Assembly (NCBI RefSeq): GCF_024199945.1
Contig: NZ_JANADP010000001.1
Location: 6,262,001 to 6,326,000, forward strand
Source: Bradyrhizobium sp. CCGUVB4N
GTDB lineage: Bacteria > Pseudomonadota > Alphaproteobacteria > Rhizobiales > Xanthobacteraceae
Reading direction: 5' to 3'
Length of the DNA stretch: 64,000 bases
Made by a program: the position numbers and the translations under genes
Shown: piece after piece, positions 53,152 through 61,700 of the stretch
How positions within the stretch are numbered: the first letter of the stretch is position 1
Layout of the letters: every line of letters starts with the position of its first letter
The notes under the pieces: model-generated
What the model was told of the DNA's origin: nothing
The model's database searches: none
The model's input: the letters and a program-made list of their open reading frames with translations, nothing else

Positions 53152-53508
53152 CTACGTCATGCTGCCCGGCATGAAGCAGCGCACGCGCGGGTGGCCGTCG
53201 ATATAGTGCTTCCACACCATGGTGCGACCGATCTTGTTCGGCTCGGTGATCACGGCACCGTCGGGCACGACGACCCACTCCTCGTCGAGAAGCACACGAT
53301 AGTGTCCCTTGTCGGATTCCCAGTCGACATCGGCGACGACATAGCCGTCGGCATCCGAACAGCACTGTCCGTACTGGCTGCGCAGGCTCTCGAACCAGGG
53401 TTTTAACGGCGAGTTGGCATAGCGCCCGTCGTCACGCGCCAACGCCGATGTCGCCAGCAGCATTGTCAGTCCCAGCAACGTCGCCGCACACGGTCTTGCG
53501 AGTTTCAT
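53152..53508 (-). CDS. Exported conserved hypothetical protein, 118 aa
   Basis: Function unknown. Signal peptide (AATLLGLTMLLATSALA, cut before RDDG), then a small domain with SQYGQCCSDADGYVV, WVVVPDGAVI and DGHPRVRCFMPG. Three Cys may form a disulfide. Tail-to-tail with the TonB receptor. Confidence 0.7.
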   Translation of the reverse strand: MKLARPCAATLLGLTMLLATSALARDDGRYANSPLKPWFESLRSQYGQCCSDADGYVVADVDWESDKGHYRVLLDEEWVVVPDGAVITEPNKIGRTMVWKHYIDGHPRVRCFMPGSMT

Positions 53509-53860
53509 AACGTCATCTCACGGATCGAAGTTGGCGCCGCGAGGAACAGGCGACGTCGCTCGCGCCCTCGAACAGGCACGGCAGCGGCGACTCGCTCCTC
53601 CGGCGGATTTGCCGATAGCTATGCAAATCCAGCGCCACCGCGCATTCCGGGGAACTACTGGCGCGGCCGCCTTCCTCGATCCGACTGCATGTCCTGCATG
53701 TGTGATGTGCCGACGCTCCGCCGCGCCTCACTTCGGAGGCTTTCCTTGTCGTGTCAGGACGTGTACGAAGCGGGCGCGGACGCGCCCGCTATCCGCTTAA
53801 CCGACTGTTTCGAATGGAAGAATTGGGTATCGGCGTGACAGGCCTTGGACCGTCAGCGCT
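53509..53860. other. 352-base intergenic region
   Basis: No gene recognised. It contains a perfect palindrome, AGCGGGCGCG-GA-CGCGCCCGCT (53769-53790), not followed by T, and a TTAAC at 53797 without a correctly spaced second CtrA half. Probably the promoter region of the gene at 53861. Confidence 0.5.
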
Positions 53861-55003
53861 ATGAGTGACTCGAGGGACCTGCTTCCCGGTCAACAGGACC
53901 CGACCGATTTGCCCGCAAACCAGGTGCAGTTTGCGCTGGTGATTTCGCGCATGCTCGAGACGGTGAAAGACGACGCCGAAGCCCGGCGGCAGATGGTCTA
54001 CGATCTCGCCCGCTACAAGCTCCAGGAGCAGTTCACCTACGCCGACGCGAAAAACATCGAGCAGATGAAGCAGGCCCTCGAGGTCGCGATCGATGAGGTC
54101 GAGAAGTTTTCGCGCGAACAGGCACCGCTGGAGCGCTTGCCGCCGCAGCAACTCACGTCATCCAGGGTCACCGAAGCAGGCACTCTTCTGGTCTCCGGCG
54201 ATACAACGGTTTTGCCTTCGGCGATCAAGTCCCGCAGCAAGCTGCCAGTGGTCTCTGGTCCGCTCTGGCCTGTGATCAAGCGTACGGCGGCCATCCTGCT
54301 TGTCGTTGGCGCAACCGTCGTGATCGTCTCGCAGCGAGACCGGATCGCCGCACTGCGCCGGCAGATGTCGTCGCAGACGCCGGAGACCGCGCAGGTCGCG
54401 CCAAAACCCGAGACGACGATCACGGTGGCCAAGCCGGAAATGGTGCCCTCTCCGCCACCTCCACCCACGCGCGTGCTTCCCAGCGATTACGGCATCTATG
54501 CCTTGATCGACGACAAGTCGCTGGCTGAGCTGAACGCGACCGGCGTGATGGCGCCGGACATGCGCATTGCGATTTCACCGGAATTCAAGAAGCCCGATCG
54601 GCCGCATCTGCCGAACGGCCACGTCAAGTTCATCGTGTTCCGCCGGGATATTGCAAATGTGATCCCCGAGCGCGTCGAGGTCCGCGTTGTCGCGAAGGTC
54701 AAGGAGTTTTCGACCGACGCCGCAGGCAAGACGACAAGTGGCGGAGACGACGTCGGCGTGATCCGCAACTTCTCTTACCCGTTCCGGATCTCGCCGATTC
54801 CGGGGAAAGCCGAAATGTACGAGCTGCACGCCAGTGATGTGGAGCTCGAGCTTCCGCCGGGACATTACGTCCTGAGCCTGGGACCGCAGGCCTATTATTT
54901 TCAGGTCGACGGCGAGATCACCGATCCCCGGCAATGCCTCGAGCGCGTCGTTGCCGGCAACGGCACGTTCTACGCGCCTTGCAAGAAGGCGCGGACGTAT
55001 TGA
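53861..55003 (+). CDS. Membrane-anchored hypothetical protein, 380 aa
   Basis: Not recognised. An N-terminal helical cytosolic part (about 1-135) is followed by one membrane helix (about 145-163, ILLVVGATVVIVS), a Pro-rich linker (SPPPPPTRVLP) and an extracytoplasmic domain (about 205-380) with beta-strand character (FRISPIPGKAEMYELHASDV, HYVLSLGPQAYYFQV) and two Cys near the end. The layout is that of an inner-membrane protein reaching into the periplasm. Convergent with the DUF2147 gene. Confidence 0.65.
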   Translation: MSDSRDLLPGQQDPTDLPANQVQFALVISRMLETVKDDAEARRQMVYDLARYKLQEQFTYADAKNIEQMKQALEVAIDEVEKFSREQAPLERLPPQQLTSSRVTEAGTLLVSGDTTVLPSAIKSRSKLPVVSGPLWPVIKRTAAILLVVGATVVIVSQRDRIAALRRQMSSQTPETAQVAPKPETTITVAKPEMVPSPPPPPTRVLPSDYGIYALIDDKSLAELNATGVMAPDMRIAISPEFKKPDRPHLPNGHVKFIVFRRDIANVIPERVEVRVVAKVKEFSTDAAGKTTSGGDDVGVIRNFSYPFRISPIPGKAEMYELHASDVELELPPGHYVLSLGPQAYYFQVDGEITDPRQCLERVVAGNGTFYAPCKKARTY

Positions 55004-55033
55004 TGTCCGTTGCCCGGGCGGCGTGAAAGCCGT

Positions 55034-55630
55034 CTACTTCTTGGCCGCCGGCGCCATCATCATGGCGCCACCTTTTTTGGTCGCGGGCACGGGCGCCGGC
55101 TTGGTCGCGGCGGCCTGCGCGGGGAGATATTTGGCGATGATGGCGGGATCGACTTCGGCCATACTTGTATCCGGCAAACGCTGCCAGGTCTCGTCCTTGC
55201 CGAACAGGGAAATGCCGAGGAAGCCGCGCATGGTCAGGACCTGACCATCCGGGCTCACCGTCATCTTGGCCTTCCAGATGTTGCCGTCACGCGGATTGAC
55301 GACGTTGCCACCCTCATACTTCAACCCGTCACGCTTCATGTCGCGGATGAAGGAGAGGCCGAGCACCGGCTGGTTCTTGCGATCGTCCGTGCATTTCGTG
55401 CAGGCTTCGTTCGGATCGTCGCCGGGGCGCGGAAACGTCTTGGCGATGACGCCTTCGAAGATGCCGTTGTGGTCGATGAAGAGGAACCAGCCCACCGTCT
55501 TGCCGTCCTCGACCTTCTGCCAGAGACCCGCAGCGGTTGGCTGCTGCGCTTGTGCCGCAGTCGGGCGCGCCGCGCCGAGCGACAGCGCGAGGAACGCGAT
55601 CAGCCCAAAGCTGGAAAAGAGTTTCCGCAT
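55034..55630 (-). CDS. DUF2147 exported protein
   Basis: 198 residues with a signal peptide (MRKLFSSFGLIAFLALSLGA, cut near AQAQ). The body has the DUF2147 pattern: AAGLWQKVEDGKTVGWFLFI, the two-Cys EACTKCTDDRKNQPVLGLSF, DGNIWKAKMTVSPDG and MRGFLGISLFGKDETWQR. Members are periplasmic or outer-membrane beta proteins of unknown function. AGGTGA before the ATG at 55630 supports this start. Confidence 0.85.
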   Translation of the reverse strand: MRKLFSSFGLIAFLALSLGAARPTAAQAQQPTAAGLWQKVEDGKTVGWFLFIDHNGIFEGVIAKTFPRPGDDPNEACTKCTDDRKNQPVLGLSFIRDMKRDGLKYEGGNVVNPRDGNIWKAKMTVSPDGQVLTMRGFLGISLFGKDETWQRLPDTSMAEVDPAIIAKYLPAQAAATKPAPVPATKKGGAMMMAPAAKK

Positions 55631-55738
55631 TATGATCACCTTGCTAAGCCGCCACTGCAATGGCCGCAGACTACGGCGATTTCGCGAACGATTCCAGCAC
55701 CAGGAACATGGGGCATCGCTCGTCCGCTCCCGTCGCGA

Positions 55739-56767
55739 TCAGTTGACACCGAGCTTCTTTTGCAGGCTAGAGGACGAGGTCGTGTACTGGAACACGAGCC
55801 GCTTCTCCGGATACACGTAGCGGTGGGCTTTTTGCGACATCAGTGCGCCCTCGTGGAAGCCGCACAGGATCAGCTTGATCTTGCCGGGATAGGTGTTGAT
55901 GTCGCCGATGGCGAAGATGCCCGATACGTTGGTTTCGAACGCAGAGGTCTCGACCGGCACCAGATTGTTCTCCAGCGCAATGCCCCAGTTCGCGACGGGG
56001 CCGAGCTTCATGGTCAGGCCGAAGAACGGCAGCATGGTGTCGCAGGCGATATCGCTGACATTGTTGTCGTTGCCCTTGACGGTGGCACCGGTCAGCTGGC
56101 CATCGGCGCCTGAGAGCGCGGTGACCTGGCCGAGCCGCAGGTCCATCTTGCCACTGGCGACCAGCGCGCGCATCTGCTCGACGCTGTGGGGGGCGGCACG
56201 AAAATCGTCGCGCCGGTGCAGCAGCGTGATGCGCTTCGCCAACGGATGCAGATTGAGCGTCCAGTCGAGCGCGGAATCGCCGCCGCCGACGATCAGCACA
56301 TTCTTGTCGCGGAACGTTTCCATCTTGCGCACGGCGTAGTGCACCGAGGTGCCTTCATAGGCTTCGATCCCCGGCACCGGCGGACGCTTGGGCTGGAACG
56401 AGCCGCCGCCGGCCGCGATCACCACCACCTTGCATTCGAACACCTTGCCGGCGTCGGTGGTGCAGCGAAACGCGGGATCGCCGATCTTCTCCACGGTCTC
56501 GATCATCTCGCCGAGATGGAAGGTCGGGTGGAACGGCTTGATCTGCTCCATCAGCGCCTCCGTGAGGCCCTGCCCCGACACCTGCGGGATGCCGGGAATG
56601 TCGTAGATCGGCTTTTCCGGATAGAGCTCGGCGCACTGGCCGCCGACCTTGTCGAGGATGTCGACGAAATGCGCCTTCATGTCGAGAAGGCCAAGCTCGA
56701 AGGCGGCGAACAGACCGCAAGGGCCAGCGCCAATAATCAGCACATCGGTTTTGATCACGTCGCTCAT
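55739..56767 (-). CDS. Ferredoxin-NADP(+) reductase of the thioredoxin-reductase-like type
   Basis: 342-residue flavoenzyme that moves electrons between NADPH and ferredoxin. FAD motif LIIGAGPCGLFAAFELGLLD near residue 10, PIYDIPGIPQVSGQGL, NADP-binding VLIVGGGDSALDW, and the FAD-closing VSGIFAIGDINTYPGK. It has no CxxC redox pair, unlike thioredoxin reductase, which points to the FNR group known from Bacillus and Rhodopseudomonas. The C-terminal QYTTSSSSLQKKLG tail is also typical. A [2Fe-2S] ferredoxin gene lies 700 bases away, a possible partner. Confidence 0.9.
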   Translation of the reverse strand: MSDVIKTDVLIIGAGPCGLFAAFELGLLDMKAHFVDILDKVGGQCAELYPEKPIYDIPGIPQVSGQGLTEALMEQIKPFHPTFHLGEMIETVEKIGDPAFRCTTDAGKVFECKVVVIAAGGGSFQPKRPPVPGIEAYEGTSVHYAVRKMETFRDKNVLIVGGGDSALDWTLNLHPLAKRITLLHRRDDFRAAPHSVEQMRALVASGKMDLRLGQVTALSGADGQLTGATVKGNDNNVSDIACDTMLPFFGLTMKLGPVANWGIALENNLVPVETSAFETNVSGIFAIGDINTYPGKIKLILCGFHEGALMSQKAHRYVYPEKRLVFQYTTSSSSLQKKLGVN

Positions 56768-56949
56768 GTCGTCTCTTTATCGGTCGTTATCGGTTGGACG
56801 GCGCCCGGCGGGCAGAGGTGACCCTGCCTGTCTAGCCAACGGGGATGGATCAGGGAAGGCATAAAAGCGGGAGCGCCCCGCAGCCGCGCCCACTTGCCGG
56901 GTCAAAATAACTGGGCTGTAACGAGGTTGGATATGACGGAGATCAATCG

Positions 56950-57417
56950 GTGAACGCACCAAGCCGCCTCGATACGACGCCGCGCCTGGAGGACTTCCCT
57001 TTTCGCCTCAGTGACAACGTCCGCTTCGGCGATCTCGACCCGAACCAGCACGTCAACAACGCGGTCTACGCCACCTATTTCGAGACCGGCCGCGTCACGC
57101 TGATGAAGCTCCCGGAATACGGGCTGACACCGCCGGGGCTCGCCTGGATCATGGTGCGGCTCGACATCCATTTCCGCGCCGAGCTGCACTGGCCGAACAC
57201 GATCGAACTCGGCCTCGGCGTGGTCAAGCTCGGGCGCACGTCGGTGACCTTCGAGCAGGTCGTGTTTTCGAACGGGACGTGCATCGCGTCAGCGACGTCC
57301 GTCGGCGTCTTGCTCGACGAGGCGACGCGCCGGCCGGCACCGCTGACCGCAGAGGTGATCGGGAAATTCAGACCCTGGCACAAGCGCGGCATCGAGGTCA
57401 CGCCGCCGAGCAATTAA
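56950..57417 (+). CDS. 4HBT acyl-CoA thioesterase
   Basis: 155-residue hot-dog-fold thioesterase. NVRFGDLDPNQHVNNAVYAT holds the catalytic Asp and following His of the 4-hydroxybenzoyl-CoA thioesterase type; later parts are IMVRLDIHFRAELHWP and LGLGVVKLGRTSVTF. A cytosolic enzyme cleaving an acyl-CoA thioester, substrate unknown. GTG start at 56950. Divergent from the FNR gene. Confidence 0.88.
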   Translation: MNAPSRLDTTPRLEDFPFRLSDNVRFGDLDPNQHVNNAVYATYFETGRVTLMKLPEYGLTPPGLAWIMVRLDIHFRAELHWPNTIELGLGVVKLGRTSVTFEQVVFSNGTCIASATSVGVLLDEATRRPAPLTAEVIGKFRPWHKRGIEVTPPSN

Positions 57418-57419
57418 GT

Positions 57420-57464
57420 GCATGATCCGGAAAAGTGTGTAGCGGTTTTCCGGAAAGATCATGC
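57420..57464. repeat. 45-base palindromic repeat (GCATGATC ends)
   Basis: Arms GCATGATC (57420-57427) and GATCATGC (57457-57464), with an inner CCGGAAAA / TTTTCCGG pair (57428-57435 and 57446-57453) separated by an AAA bulge. It lies between the convergent thioesterase and ferredoxin genes. Sequences of this form are common intergenic palindromes in Bradyrhizobium and relatives. Confidence 0.8.
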
Positions 57465-57481
57465 TCTCTTGGAGGGACGGA

Positions 57482-57802
57482 TCAGGCCTGACGTTCCGGC
57501 GTCGACACCACGAGCCCGTCGAGCTCGTCGGCGACCTTGATCTGGCAGGACAGGCGCGAGTTCGGGCGCACGTCGAAGCCGAAGTCGAGCATGTCCTCTT
57601 CCATCGGCGTCGGGCTGCCAACCTTCTCGCGCCAGGCTTCGTCGACATAGACATGACAGGTCGCGCAGGCGCAGGCGCCGCCGCATTCGGCTTCGATGCC
57701 GGGAATGCTGTTGCGGATGGCGGCTTCCATCACGGTCGCGCCGTTCTCGACATCCACCGTGCGGGTTTCGCCCTTGTGGTCGACAAAGTGAATTTTGGCC
57801 AT
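57482..57802 (-). CDS. [2Fe-2S] ferredoxin, adrenodoxin/Fdx type
   Basis: 106-residue electron carrier. Cluster ligands are Cys40, Cys46, Cys49 and Cys86 (C-x5-C-x2-C then C), in ECGGACACATCHVYVD and RLSCQIKV. The length and C-terminal KVADELDGLVV match the adrenodoxin-type Fdx used in cytochrome P450, ISC or oxygenase electron transfer. The FNR at 55739 is a possible reductase. Upstream lies another palindromic repeat. Confidence 0.92.
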   Translation of the reverse strand: MAKIHFVDHKGETRTVDVENGATVMEAAIRNSIPGIEAECGGACACATCHVYVDEAWREKVGSPTPMEEDMLDFGFDVRPNSRLSCQIKVADELDGLVVSTPERQA

Positions 57803-57881
57803 GGGTGCTCGTGCTGCCGCGATCTGGGGAAAAAGGAGGGTCCGGGCTGTCCTATAACGGGTCGGTCAGGGCAGCGCCATA

Positions 57882-57925
57882 GCGTTTTCAAGCGAAGTGG
57901 ATACCGGTTCGCGGGAAGAAAACGC
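57882..57925. repeat. 44-base palindromic repeat (GCGTTTTC ends)
   Basis: GCGTTTTC (57882-57889) and GAAAACGC (57918-57925) with an inner GCGAA / TTCGC pair. It lies upstream of the ferredoxin start and downstream of the Hpt gene end. Another common intergenic palindrome of this bacterial group. Confidence 0.75.
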
Positions 57926-57977
57926 GTCAAAACAAAAGACTAATGCGCAAGTCCCCGACTTCCAAGGGGGCGTCGGC

Positions 57978-58352
57978 CTAGTGCTTGAGGATGCTCGCAA
58001 TGGCCGCACGAACCTCGGCGACCGCCTCCTTCAGCGCGGCGAAGGCGTGGGGCTGGTTGTGGCCGATCCGGATCGCGGTTTCCAGGCTGGCGGCGGCATC
58101 CGCCACCGCAAAGGCGCCGATCCCGCGCGCCGAGCCCTTGAGCTTGTGCGCGAGCGCGCCGGTCTCGGCCGGCAGCGCCGTCATCGCCGCGATCAGCCGA
58201 ACGGCCTGCTCGGCGAACATCGCAAGCACTTCCTGCTCCAGCTCGGCATCGCCGAGCGTCATCCGCGCGAGGTGGTCGAGGTCGAGGGGGCTGTCGATGG
58301 GCGCAAGCGGGGGCGAGGGCATCCAGTCCATCCGTTGCAGTTCAGGCATCAT
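57978..58352 (-). CDS. Hpt-domain phosphotransfer protein
   Basis: Small four-helix phosphorelay protein of about 124 residues. The Hpt signature AHKLKGSARGIGA holds the phospho-accepting His. The segment LARMTLGDAELEQEVLAMFAE is the first helix pattern of the family. No receiver or kinase domain is fused, so it links a hybrid kinase to a response regulator coded elsewhere. The start is uncertain: ATGs at 58352 and 58349, and a GTG at 58406. Divergent from the giant polar-type protein gene. Confidence 0.82.
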   Translation of the reverse strand: MMPELQRMDWMPSPPLAPIDSPLDLDHLARMTLGDAELEQEVLAMFAEQAVRLIAAMTALPAETGALAHKLKGSARGIGAFAVADAAASLETAIRIGHNQPHAFAALKEAVAEVRAAIASILKH

Positions 58353-58745
58353 GGCGCAGGCCCCGGCATCGCGCGACGGTCCGCCGGTCCGGCGGTTCGC
58401 CCCCACCGAAGCATGGAAATGGTTAACGAAGTGTTTGCGCCGTTTTACGCAAATCCGCCCGTTTATTGACGAAAAGTTGCCGCAATCGACCGAGTTCCGT
58501 GGAGAATTTCATTTAGGCCTAAGGTGTTACGGCGCGATCCTGTTAACGATGATTAAGATTGTATTAATCGCAGGCATTTCATTCGCGACGCTCTGCCAAT
58601 AGGATGTTGCGGAAATTGGCGGACAAGCCGTCCGGGTGGGGACGGCTCGGAGATCCGCGCAAGCGGCATGATCCGGTCTGTGGGCTTGCGCAGCGCGCAG
58701 GGCTCGCGGGGGGACGCGTACAAGTAACGAGGGCTCGGACTGAAC
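58353..58745. promoter_or_regulatory. 393-base divergent region, Hpt gene / giant coiled-coil gene
   Basis: Non-coding. It carries several CtrA-like halves: TTAACG at 58423 with a poor partner (TTTG), and three TTAA motifs at 58543, 58553 and 58564. The last two form TTAA-N7-TTAA (58553-58567), a full site except that the final C is T. They lie about 180 bases upstream of the giant gene. Binding by CtrA is an inference. Confidence 0.4.
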
Positions 58746-61700
58746 ATGGCCAACACTCCCAAGAAGGTCAAAGACCCCACAGAAGTTGCGCTTTCTGCGA
58801 TCCAGGAAGCCCTCAACATCAGCGACACGGCTGCCGACACCAGCCGCAACGCATCGATGCGCAACGAAACGGCGCCGCAGGTGGCGCCGCCGACACCTCC
58901 CGCGTTCGACGAGCCGACATTCGAGCCGCGGCCGGCCGCCAACGAGCGCGCCGTGTTCGATCCGATCGAGGAACCGCGCGCCTCGCGCCGCGCCGCCAAT
59001 GACGACCGCGAGACCATCGGCCAGCTGCTCCAGTCGCTGCAGACGGGCCGCCCTGCCCGCAACATCTACACCGGCGCGACCATCTTCACCGTCGTCTGGC
59101 TTGCGGCCTGCGCCGCGCTGACGGTCGGCTTCCTGCCCTCGATCCGGGCGGCCATGGGCGAGAGCGGCGGCGTGCTGGCGATCGCCGGCCTCGCCACGAT
59201 GTTCTTTGCGCCGATCATGCTGTTCTACTTCCTCGCCAGCCTGGTCTGGCGCGGCCAGCAGATGAGCCAGGTCGCGCAGGCGATGGCGCAGGTCGCGATC
59301 CGCTTCTCCGAGCCGGAAGGCTCGGCGTCCGATTCCATGGTCACCGTGGGTCAAGCCATCCGCCGCGAGGTCGCGGCGATGGGCGACGGCATCGAGCGTG
59401 CGATCGCGCGTGCCGGCGAGCTCGAGACGCTGGTCGCCAACGAGGTCGCCGCACTCGAGCGCGCCTATTCCGACAACGAAGTGCGCATCCGCGCCCTGCT
59501 CCAGGACATCGCGCATCAGCGCGACAACCTGGTCGGCCAGGCCGAGCAGGTCCGCAGCGCCATTTCCGGCGTGCAGATCGACCTCCGCCACGACATCGCG
59601 CTGATCTCGGACGCGATCGCCTCGCGCGTCGACGAGGTCGCGAAATCCATCACCGGCGCGCTGGAAGAGCGCGGCGCCCACATCACGGGTGCACTGAGCC
59701 ACGCCGGCGACAACATGATCCTGGCGCTCGGCGAGCGCGGCGGCGACCTGCTCGACCGCCTCGAGGAAGCCAGCGCCGAGACCACCCGAGCGGTGCTCGA
59801 CGCCAGCGAGCGGCTGACCACCAGCCTCAACTTCAAGACCGGCCACGTCCACGACGAGTTCGTCGACCTCGCCGACCGCGTCCACGAGATGCTGAACGAG
59901 CGCATCGACCGCATCACCGGCGAGTTCGAGCAGCGTTCGGCCGCGATCGTCGACGGCATCTCCGAACGCACCGAGCAGGTGCATGACTCCTTGAAGAATT
60001 CGTCGGACTCGCTGCTGCTCGAGCTCGAGCTGCGCTCCAACGACCTCTCCGCCAAGATCGACGACGCCGGCAACCGCCTCGCCGGCCAGATCATGACCTC
60101 GGGCGACAAGGCGAGCGAGGCGCTCGACGCCACGGTCAACACCCTCGTCGCCAAGGTCGTCAGCCAGACCGAGACCGCGCACGACTCGCTGTCGCTGCAG
60201 ATGAGCGCGTTCGACGAGCTGGTGAAGAACCAGGGTTCCGAGCTGGTCGAGAAGTTCGCCCGCGATTCCGGCACGCTGGGTGCCCTGATCACGCGCCACA
60301 TCTCCGAGTTCGACCGCACCGTGAAGACCTTCGGCGGCGAGATCGTCGAACGCATGGGCCAGCGCACCCACGACATCCATGAGTCGCTGAAGACCTATGT
60401 CGAGAACTTCGACACCCGCTTCACCTCCAACGGCGGTGCGATCACGGCCGTGCTCGACCAGCGCCTGGTGCAGTTCGAGACCACGATCGGCGAACGCGTC
60501 ACCAATCTCGACGCCTCGCTCAACGGCAAGATCACGAGCCTCGACGGCACGATCGAAGGCCACATCAGGACCTTCGACGAACAGCTCATCGGCCGCGTGG
60601 CCGCGCTTGAGGAGTCGTTCGACACCCGCGCCAAGTCCGTCACCGAAACCATCGACGGGCGTCTCAACACGCTCGCGATGTCGCTGACCGATGGTGCCGC
60701 CCAGGCGATCCAGTCGGTCGACACGCGCTTGACGCACCTCACGACGACACTCACGGGTGGCGCATCGCAGGCGCTCGAGTCCATCGACGCCCGCCTCACC
60801 CACCTCACGTCGACGCTGACCGACGGCGCCTCGCAGTCAATCCAGGCGATCGATACGCGGCTGACGCACCTCACGACGACGTTCAACAGCGGCGCATCGC
60901 AGGCGCTGGAGTCCGTCGACAGCCGCCTCACCTATCTGACGACCGCTTTGACCAACGGCGCCTCGCAGGCCGTGCAGTCGATCGACACCCGCCTCACCTT
61001 GCTGACCTCGACGCTCACGGACGGCACGGCGCAGGCGATCGAGGCGGTCGACCGCCGCATCACCGGCGTCGCCGACCTCATCGACGGCCGCAGCATGCAC
61101 CTGACCGACACGGTCACGGCGCGCTTCCAGGACATCCACCAGGCGATCGAGACCAAGGTCGGTTCGGTTGCCAACGACATCGACGTCCGCGTGGCGCAGT
61201 TCGAAGACCTGCTCGGCTCGCGTGTCGAGGCCGTTGCCGGCCGCATCGAGAGCAGCGGCCGCCAGGCCAGCGAGGACATGATGTCCCGCGCCGAGATGAT
61301 CTCGACCGCGATCCGCTCGCATGTCGAGGACGCCGAGCGCTCGCTCACGAACCTGGTCGTCAACACCAGCGAGACGATCCAGACCGGTGCGCGCACCGCC
61401 CAGCAGTCGCTGATGACGGTCTCCTCCGACGTCAACGCCCAGCTCAAGATGACCTCCGCCGAGGTCGAGCGCGCGCTGACCGCGGTCGGCACCGGTGCTG
61501 CGAACTCGATCCTGACCAGCGCCCGCGAGGCGCAGTCCTCCCTGGTCGCGGCCTCGGGCGATGCCTCCAACCAGATCAAGGGGCTCGCCGCCGACGTCGA
61601 ACGCACGCTGTCCGCAGCCGGCTCGGCCACCGCGGCCTCGATCCTGGCCGGCGCCCGCGAGGTACAGACCACGCTCGTCACCGCCTCCTCGGACGCCGCC

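Noticed and set aside
53531..53800. 89-codon ORF in the gap before the gene at 53861
   Set aside because: No ribosome-binding site, no family resemblance, Arg/Ala composition typical of chance ORFs in this DNA.
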